DNA of 11,414 nucleotides, taken from NCBI RefSeq assembly GCF_000003605.2, contig NW_003142833.1, forward strand, positions 37,634 through 49,047, written 5' to 3'. Below are positions 6,036-11,414 of the stretch, in pieces; position 1 is the first letter of the stretch; each line of letters begins with the position of its first letter. The stretch is from Saccoglossus kowalevskii. Lineage: Eukaryota; Hemichordata; Enteropneusta; Harrimaniidae. Under the pieces are notes generated by a model, which saw only the letters and a program-made list of their open reading frames with translations, was not told the origin of the DNA and made no database searches. Position numbers and translations under genes: made by a program.

Positions 6036-8090
6036 CTGGTAAACAAATAAACATAAAAACATGATTATGCAGGGAAAAGAAAATCCCACAGTATTTATCA
6101 AAGCCATATACTGACCACCGTATCCACCCTTTGATAGATACTCTTCCAATTAAACTTGCATGATGTAACAAGTAAAATGGAGTTCCATGAAGCATCAAGG
6201 ACGGAAATTTCATAGGGGTTCTTTTCCTGGTGTGTCACATATAGATATTTTGTTTTTTAACGAACTGCTCAGAAAGTTTTCCCATTGCAAAATTGGATAA
6301 AAACTTGCTGACATGAGTGGACATTGCTTACCTTGTTTCGCTGCTGATACAGATGTGTCTCCATCTGAAGCTGCCTCATTTCTTTTTTTACCTGATAAGA
6401 AATCATAAATTCAAACGTATCACATGTATTCACATTTATTTATTTAGAAGACCATTAGAGCTAGTCCCATTTACAGACTCTACTAGAGAATATTCCGTCA
6501 TCTTATGGAAAATTCGCTGCTGACTGTGACAATACTTTTTTGACTCTGATTGACTGACATGTTTTGCGTCCCCATCCCGCAAGACTCCTTCTCACAAACT
6601 GGGTACCATGTGTTTGGTAGTTTTGTCAAAAAGTTCTTGTGTTTAAACTTGTTATAGGAAGGTTTCTGGTGATGGGATCGCACCCACATTCTGCTTGATG
6701 CGAGGAAAACACCCTAACCACTGCACCACACCCAAGTGATTATTTTATTCTTACTTGCACTTTTAACATACTTTTCCACTTTTACTGCAAGTTTTTTCAC
6801 CTTCGCTACTTCAAGAATTTCTGAGAGATAGGACATGTTGTTTTCAGAAATTACATTTGCATCATTGAGTGCATGGATCAGGTCAGCTGGATGTTTCAAT
6901 GCTGCAATCCTTCTCTCTTCTAGTTTTGGTTTACTTTGTCGTTTCAGGCTGTTGAATACTTCTGCATGTAAATGAATTTTACATTATTAACAAGTGGGTA
7001 TATATATTTCTTAAAAAAAATTAAAATGCAATTATGCATTATTCTAATTTTTTTTTTTTTAATTGGTCTAATCTCAATATGCATTTAATACGAATTTAAG
7101 ATTGAAAAAAGATCATCAATTGATACGATACTTATTAGTTATTTCTCGTCATCCACTACATTAAAAAATTAAATGAACAAACACATTTTGTGGGAAGAAC
7201 ATGGCTAATTTACATTAAATAAAAGTTTGAGTTTTACCAAAAATATGTCTAGGTATAGTTATCAGAAACACAATCATTTTTTTTTTCAAATCATTTTTGT
7301 TATGCCTACCATATTTGCTCTATTAGTAGTAAATGCATTTATAAAAATGACAGAGGTGTATCTATGATAAAAATAAAGTGACAATCGTATTTGAAGTGAC
7401 ATCATTAATTATTCATACAATGTGCATAACTTCTCCACCAATCGGAATACCCAATACATCACACTGTTTACGCTCTTTTTTTTTAAAAGTGGCTGCAATC
7501 ATTGTGTTAACACAGGTGGCGCTATTCAGCACAGACCTGTGTCTTATGACGCATAACTAGCCTCTGAAGGCTAAATATCCATCTGCCACCATTTTTCTCA
7601 GCGTTTCTGCCGTGGAACTATATAAAAGTATTTTTCTTGTTTTGAACACATCCTCCCCCGATTTTTAGCAAGATTTAATCTTTAATGAGTTGATCAATTA
7701 AAATAACACACAAAACTCATCAGTATATCTTATTTTATTAACATTAAAATGCATGTAAATTGGGAGGTCAAAGGTCTAATTTTCCTCAATATTGCATTGA
7801 CACGCAGATCGCTGCAAACCAACCGAATAGCGCCACCTGTGTTGACACAAAGTGGAAATAGTTCCGACCACTTTTCCCATAGTTCCACGCGCGGTATGTG
7901 TCAGATCGGTTGGTTTGCGGCGATCTGCATGTCAATGGGCTGCAATTGACTTCAAAATCAAAAACTTACCATCGTTTATTTCAGCACTAATTTCCTCAAT
8001 AAATGTAGAAAATTTATCTGTATCATTATCAAGATCTTCATCTTCTATAGATTCTGTACTCAAGTTTTCATCCTTTTTTCTTGTTGCCAT
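5152..8090 (-). CDS. DED-NHL protein, four-exon gene (complete coding region)
   Basis: Predicted join on the minus strand: 7970-8090, 6755-6961, 6332-6391, 5152-6035, giving 1272 nt and 423 residues. All three introns have GT-AG ends and all are phase 1, so the exons join without a frame break. Residues 1-25 are acidic and Ser-rich. About 26-107 read as a death effector domain with the FADD-like order of hydrophobic helices. About 108-154 are a linker. About 155-423 form six NHL-like beta-propeller blades. DEDs pair with other DEDs in caspase-8/FADD-type signalling; NHL propellers bind RNA or protein in TRIM-NHL family members. The likely role, by inference, is a cytosolic adaptor or sensor. 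RING, B-box and coiled coil are absent, so ubiquitin ligase activity is not expected. The start is the first ATG of exon 1, in a good context (ACCAAAATGG). I know no standard gene name for this architecture. Confidence 0.8.
6332..6391 (-). CDS. DED-NHL gene, exon 3 (60-nt symmetric linker exon)
   Basis: Acceptor ATTTCTTATCAG and donor AACAAG/GTAAGC frame a 60-nt exon, phase 1 at both ends. It encodes a polar linker, KKRNEAASDGDTSVSAAKQ, with no predicted fold. The length is a multiple of three and the phases match, so skipping it would keep the frame between exons 2 and 4. It could be a cassette exon. KKR together with the preceding lysines is a weak basic patch. It is short, so support rests on splice sites and phase rather than on homology. 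Confidence 0.6.
6433..6735 (-). mobile_element. tRNA-derived SINE in intron 2 of the DED-NHL gene
   Basis: On the minus strand a tRNA-like head carries an RNA polymerase III A box (TGGTGCAGTGG, 6728-6718), matching the consensus fully, and a B box (GGTGCGATCCC, 6684-6674) with two mismatches to it. A body of about 230 bases follows, ending in an AAATAAATAAAT tail (about 6447-6436). It is in the same orientation as the host gene. The head begins about 20 bases after the exon 2 donor, and the SINE makes up most of the 363-bp intron. No clear target-site duplication is visible. I do not recognise the central domain, so no SINE family is named. Confidence 0.7.
6755..6961 (-). CDS. DED-NHL gene, exon 2 (DED helices 2-6)
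   Basis: 207 nt, phase 1 at both ends, with acceptor TACATGCAG and donor GCAA/GTAAGA. It encodes residues 41-109, starting EVFNSLKRQSKPKLEERR and containing ADLIHALNDANVISENN and MSYLSEILEVAKVKKL. The pattern (helix 2 with Leu-Lys, a basic 'KLEE' loop, 'DLIHAL' helix 3, 'ISENNMSYLSEIL' helices 4-5, 'KVEKYV' helix 6) is that of a DED. Oddity: the RxDL signature common near the start of helix 6 in canonical DEDs is replaced by a basic KVKKL without the Asp. CARD or another death-fold member is the alternative, but DED fits best. Confidence 0.75.
7502..7527 (+). repeat. 26-bp motif, inverted copy at 7825-7850
   Basis: 25 of 26 bases match the inverted complement of 7825-7850. The core is ACAGGTGGCGCTATTC. 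The two copies face each other about 300 bp apart within intron 1, and the right copy lies inside the foldback element. A shorter shared stretch, CGTGGAACTAT, occurs at 7611-7621 and inverted at 7880-7890, so the two segments probably descend from one repeat family that has been rearranged. Confidence 0.75.
7795..7937. mobile_element. 143-bp foldback (palindromic) element in intron 1
   Basis: 32-bp arms, 7795-7826 and 7906-7937, are inverted complements with two mismatches; they start CATTGACACGCAGATCGCTG. The 79-bp spacer includes a copy of the inverted motif also found at 7502-7527. It is GC-richer than its surroundings. No target-site duplication is clear. In the pre-mRNA of the DED-NHL gene it could fold into a long hairpin. 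Confidence 0.7.
7970..8090 (-). CDS. DED-NHL gene, exon 1 (start codon, acidic N-terminus, DED helix 1)
   Basis: ATG lies at 8090-8088 in the context CCAAAATGG. The exon encodes 40 residues beginning MATRKKDENL and ending KFSTFIEEISAEIND. The final base G starts a Glu codon finished in exon 2. The donor is GATG/GTAAGT, a near-ideal site. Residues 13-25 are mostly Asp and Glu. KFSTFIEEISAEIN has the spacing of DED helix 1, an amphipathic segment with Phe, Ile and Ile on one face. The DED is therefore split between exons 1 and 2. Confidence 0.75.
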
Positions 8091-8138
8091 TTTGGTTTCC
8101 TTTTTTGCAAAAAAACTTAAATTATGTTCTGTTTTTTA

Positions 8139-8194
8139 ATAATATATATTTAAATACTCTAATTCTTTATTTACAACAGACTGTAGGCCATTGG
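8139..8194 (-). promoter_or_regulatory. Possible core promoter of the DED-NHL gene
   Basis: Reading toward the gene, a CCAAT box (ATTGG on the plus strand, 8190-8194) is followed about 35-50 bases later by an AT-only TATA-like run (8140-8156), and the ATG is about 50 bases further on. Order and spacing suit a short 5' UTR. The local DNA is AT-rich, so a TATA-like run is weak evidence. A 5' UTR exon further upstream is an alternative. Confidence 0.3.
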
Positions 8195-8918
8195 CTTTAT
8201 GTGCCTTTGAAAATACCAATAAAGTTAACTGTACATAGTAATAATAGTAGCAATAAATATTGATGATAATATGTACAATAATGTGCTATGTGATAATTGC
8301 ATTGCGTCTGTTAAATGAGATACTCAAATTTTGCCAAGTTTTGAATAGTGTTTGGATTGACGAGTTGTTGTACTGACAATTGTAATTATATTGTAAGGTT
8401 GGCATTCAACAAGGGATTGAAACTCTTTTCCTGATTTAGAGATATTACATTGAATTTTGGATGTCTAGGTATATTACATGAATTGAACCTTGATGCAGGT
8501 AAATAAGTTGTGGATTATACCAACTTGTTGAAAATATTAAGAAGAGGCTAAATGACCCCTTACAGGTAATTAGGTACTAATTACAAGCTCCATTGTCATC
8601 AGTTTGTATTGTATTTTGTCATTTCAGGTGACTTCATAGTTGTTTTTTGAAAGTATGCTGGTTGGTTTTGCATATTTAACTACTGGTGTTTCAGTTAAAA
8701 ATTCACATTTCCCATATTTCTGTCTGTGTTAATTTAATTTATTGTGGAATTAGCTTGTCAATAATGCCATATTAATTAAAAAAAAAAAGAACAGGAAGTA
8801 GATTCTTGCATACTCGAAATATATTCTACTTGCAGCAGTCTCTTCAAACTAGATGCCACATCTTCAAACACAAGACTTATTATTGCATATTGTCTTAGAT
8901 AGCATTAAGGAGAAGGGT
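8195..8918. other. Intergenic, no gene seen
   Basis: AT-rich, no long frame. There is a short palindrome-like homeodomain-type pair GTAATTA/TAATTAC at 8564-8582 and an A-run at 8779-8789 that may be the tail of an old retroposon. Confidence 0.4.
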
Positions 8919-8922
8919 TTAA

Positions 8923-9677
8923 GGTAGCAAGACTATTATTTGTGTTGAAAATTATGATTTTCACATTTATTTATTAATTGATGAAATGCACTATAAACTT
9001 TCAAATGTAAGTTGGTTAGATTGTAGATTTTCTGAAGGGAAGCAATGTTTATTCGCCATCATATTCTTTATGTTGATATTTGTATTCTGTGACTGTTTGC
9101 ACCTTGGTTTCACGTTGCCGACTGCTTGATTGTTTCATGGCCTTAGAATTAACTGCTGCCCGTCTGCATTTTGGGATCTTGCACTCATTCGCCATCTTGT
9201 GTAATCCGTAATGTTAGGATGTGTTATCATTAGCTATCTGACATGCAATGAGTGTTTACAAACACTTGACTGGTCGGTCTCCGCCCCTGTTTGTTTCACA
9301 GATTAGTCATTTACATATCAATGTGTCAGACACAAGGTCATGCATCCATTTTAAAAATCATTGATTTTGGTGTTCTCATCTACCGAATTTAACAAATTAT
9401 AGCTATCCCATTCGATTATTTTTTTGGTTTCCAATAGCTTCATTTGGATGCTCCTACACATAATGTTAAAACAGACCTTGATGTGAAAACAAAATGGTTG
9501 CCCCGATAAACAAGCTTGAAAGTCGTTGCTGTGACTTCATGGACGTTTTCTAGGAGTTTATGTTTTTCAAAATGCGAGGTCTTCAACAAAAAAATAACGT
9601 ATACTTATTGATTCCAAGAATATACACTTTTTGTAGGCATTTAGTCACAATTAGAAGATGAAAACAAGTATGCTACC
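8923..9677. mobile_element. 755-bp MITE-like element with exact TTAA flanks
   Basis: TTAA at 8919-8922 and 9678-9681 flank a segment beginning GGTAGCA and ending in its exact complement TGCTACC. With the target sites this is an 11-bp perfect inverted terminus, TTAAGGTAGCA. Inner matching is weak. There is no open frame for a transposase. The body is less AT-rich than its surroundings, and ATTCGCCATC recurs at 9051 and ATTCGCCATC-like sequence at 9187. Confidence 0.6.
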
Positions 9678-9858
9678 TTAAGTATGTACATGTAACGGGT
9701 GTTTTCTATGTGCTGTATATTTGGCCGTGAACAGACTACGATACTGATAAATCTACATCTTAAGAAAGAGACCAATTTAAATTAATTTAAAAAATAAAAT
9801 CCAGCACTGATGTCTCTACAATGCTCATAAATTTGATTGTGAAATTCTAGGCTCCTAC

Positions 9859-10052
9859 CTGCTGGTAATGTTTAGTGTGTTTCAATCCAATGTCCAGGCA
9901 CTTAGGAATGCCGTTTAATTCTTGAGGTATTGTGAAGTGAAAATATTCTTGTGACCTTTGATATACAGTGCAATGTGCACACAAGGACCTATGGCAAGGC
10001 GTGAGGTCATTAAAGGCCTTGCCCTCAAAAGATCTCACACACCTCCCACAGA
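9859..10052 (-). pseudogene. Orphan RING-like exon or relic
   Basis: Between an acceptor-like AAATACAG and a strong donor (CAGCAG/GTAGGA) the minus strand is open for 64 codons. It reads CGRCVRSFEGKAF, then LTPCHRSLCAHC, then FTIPQELNGIPKCLDIG. C-x2-C, a 14-residue gap, then C-H-x3-C-x2-C resembles a RING, but canonical RINGs have a residue between the third Cys and the His, and the last Cys pair is incomplete. No partner exon is found on either side, and two overlapping plus-strand frames are also open (9958-10195). The acceptor lacks a good pyrimidine tract. A pseudogene or a mobile-element fragment is as likely as a live exon. Confidence 0.25.
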
Positions 10053-11021
10053 CTGTATTTATTTGGCCTCAGAGCGGTTGCCCAGAATACGTATGCTATT
10101 TAAGGCAAAAATATACAAAGAAAAAACATGTTTACCAAAGATCCCTGAAATCGAATCGAGAATCTGTATTTAAAACTTGCACAGCATCTACATGAAATAC
10201 TATATTGCCTATATCGTACACTAATTGTGTACATAATATACTGCTAACCATTTAATATAAATTGTATATAATTCCATTGCTTCAGTCAAAATAAACTATT
10301 TAGTAAAAAAGTAAAACATGTACATTGTGATAGTATTTTTGTTGGTGTGGATTGCATTCATTATAATGTTTTTTGAGTGTTATTTAGTGTTTTTGAACCA
10401 AACCACAAATCTTTTCCACAAATTATTCTGATCGCAACCTGACCTATTTTGTTGTGTATTAACTAAATTTTTATTGTCTTCATTCAGTTAATCCTGTTAT
10501 TCCTTAAAAAAATAACCCAGAAACTTCTTGTCTGGATACATAAGTAAAATAGGAACATTCTATAAATTATGAAGACTTGTTTTGCAATATAATTTGGAAT
10601 CAAATAACCCAAGTGGCTAATTTGATATGACACAATATAATGTTTACATAGAGTTCTTTGGTTACGATACCAGCTGACCTGTATTGTGAAATCTGGTGAT
10701 ATTGCATGCTGTCCCCTATTTCTGTGTCCCAACAATACAAAAATTTCACTATTTTGTGTGTATACTTGATTATCATTGAGTGTCTGGAAAATAGGCATGA
10801 GAATACTTTAAAAACAAATCTAAACATTGATTTTTAACCAAAACGCATAACTAAATGGCAAACATAGAAACCCAAATATATATCCTTACCATGTTTAAAC
10901 AAAATCAACCCAAGAATGCTCTGAGTGGTTTAGGGCAAAAGTTGGCGTTATTTTGTTTTTATTCTGGTCCGCCGGAACCAACATTATTAACGATGATGCA
11001 ATCAAAAACAATTATTTAAAC
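10053..11021. other. Intergenic, no confident gene
   Basis: AT-rich. A 104-codon minus-strand frame at 10484-10798 has no recognisable domain and no splice support. A donor-like ATG/GTAAGG lies at 10890 (minus) but the upstream frame is full of stops. Otherwise nothing. Confidence 0.4.
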
Positions 11022-11414
11022 AGAAGCTAGATACATGGCAAGGCCTAAATAGTTTCACTATGTTTATTTTAGTGTGGACCTTACCAAAAGCTAGGTGCAT
11101 GGCAAGGCCGAAATAGTTTCACTATGTTAATTTTAGTGTGGACCTTATCAGAAGCTAGGTACATAGCAAGGCTGAAATAGTTTTACTATGTTCATTGTAG
11201 TGTGTATCGTACCAGAAGCTAGGTGCATGGCAAGGGCGAAATAGTTTCACTATGATCATTGTAGTGTGTATTGTACCAGAAGCTAGGTGCAAGGCCGAAA
11301 TAGTTTCACTATGTTCATTGTAGTGTGGACCTTACCAGAAGCTAGATGCATGGCAAGGCCGAAATAGTTTCACTATGATCATTGTAGTGTGGACCATACC
11401 AGAAGCTAGATGCA
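11022..11414. repeat. 64-bp minisatellite running off the window end
   Basis: Units start at 11022, 11086, 11150, 11214, 11278, 11337 and 11401. Period is 64 bp, except the unit at 11278 (59 bp), which has lost 5 bases near its start. Each holds AGAAGCTAGGTGCATGGCAA and the interrupted inverted repeat ATAGT-TTC-ACTAT. Units diverge by a few bases each, and the array continues beyond the sequence. Confidence 0.95.

Larger units (their letters stand above)
6962..7969 (-). other. Intron 1 of the DED-NHL gene
   Basis: 1008 bp with donor GTAAGT and acceptor ATGCAG. 6962-7490 is AT-rich with poly-T runs and no feature. 7490-7640 is GC-richer repeat DNA, and 7795-7937 is the foldback element. No exon with compatible phase was found inside. 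Confidence 0.7.

Noticed and set aside
6498-6689. 63-codon minus-strand frame
   Set aside because: It covers the body of the SINE. SINEs are non-coding.
6674-6735. A functional tRNA gene
   Set aside because: It has A and B boxes, but the B box has two changes, no stable cloverleaf was evident, and it runs into a SINE body and tail.
7749-8263. Three overlapping plus-strand frames
   Set aside because: They overlap the foldback element, the antisense of exon 1, and AT-rich upstream DNA. There is no domain and no splice logic.
9958-10195. Plus-strand zinc-finger-like frames
   Set aside because: They contain scattered Cys and His without finger spacing, and overlap the RING-like minus-strand exon. 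Neither strand is confidently coding.
10484-10827. Minus-strand frames of 75 and 104 codons
   Set aside because: AT-rich, two overlapping frames open at once, no recognisable domain and no splice partners.

Overview
The window is AT-rich eukaryotic genomic DNA from an animal. This is shown by GT-AG introns with consistent phases, a tRNA-derived SINE, TTAA-flanked MITE-like elements, several unrelated minisatellites, and a death effector domain (DED), a fold known essentially from metazoans. The composition, the small introns filled with short repeats, and a DED and an NHL propeller in one protein suit a marine invertebrate. A bivalve-like or other lophotrochozoan genome is my guess, but the sequence alone does not fix the species.

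Layout: 136-183 is a 4-bp microsatellite, and 211-588 is a 23/24-bp minisatellite. 1120-1334 and 2113-2235 (+) are two phase-compatible exons of a WD40-like gene that starts outside the window. Their intron holds an 11-copy, 29-bp minisatellite (1627-1945) with a palindromic core. 2663-2851 (-) is a small Cys-rich first-exon candidate that may splice to 822-1012 (-). 3721-4269 is a 549-bp MITE-like element with about 24-bp inverted ends and a TTAA-type target site. 4274-5151 is non-coding but has a perfect 20-bp palindrome and a perfect 16-bp-stem hairpin.

The best-supported gene is on the minus strand, 8090 down to 5152. It has four coding exons (7970-8090, 6755-6961, 6332-6391, 5152-6035), all joined by phase-1 introns, giving a predicted 423-residue protein. 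An acidic N-terminus is followed by a DED (about residues 26-107), a short Ser/Ala/Lys linker encoded by a 60-nt symmetric exon, and a six-bladed NHL-type beta-propeller (about 155-423). No RING, B-box or coiled coil is seen, so this is not an ordinary TRIM-NHL protein. It looks like a shuffled adaptor joining a death-fold interaction module to an NHL propeller. Intron 2 consists mostly of a SINE; intron 1 carries a compact foldback element and a repeated inverted motif.

Right of the gene: 8091-8918 is upstream and non-coding, with a plausible CCAAT/TATA arrangement next to the gene. 8923-9677 is a second TTAA-flanked element whose ends share the GGTAG terminus with the first. 9859-10052 (-) is an orphan RING-like exon candidate. 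11022 to the window end is a 64-bp minisatellite that continues past the edge. Apart from the DED-NHL gene and the WD40 exons, most of the window is repeats, mobile-element relics and unassigned intergenic or intronic DNA.
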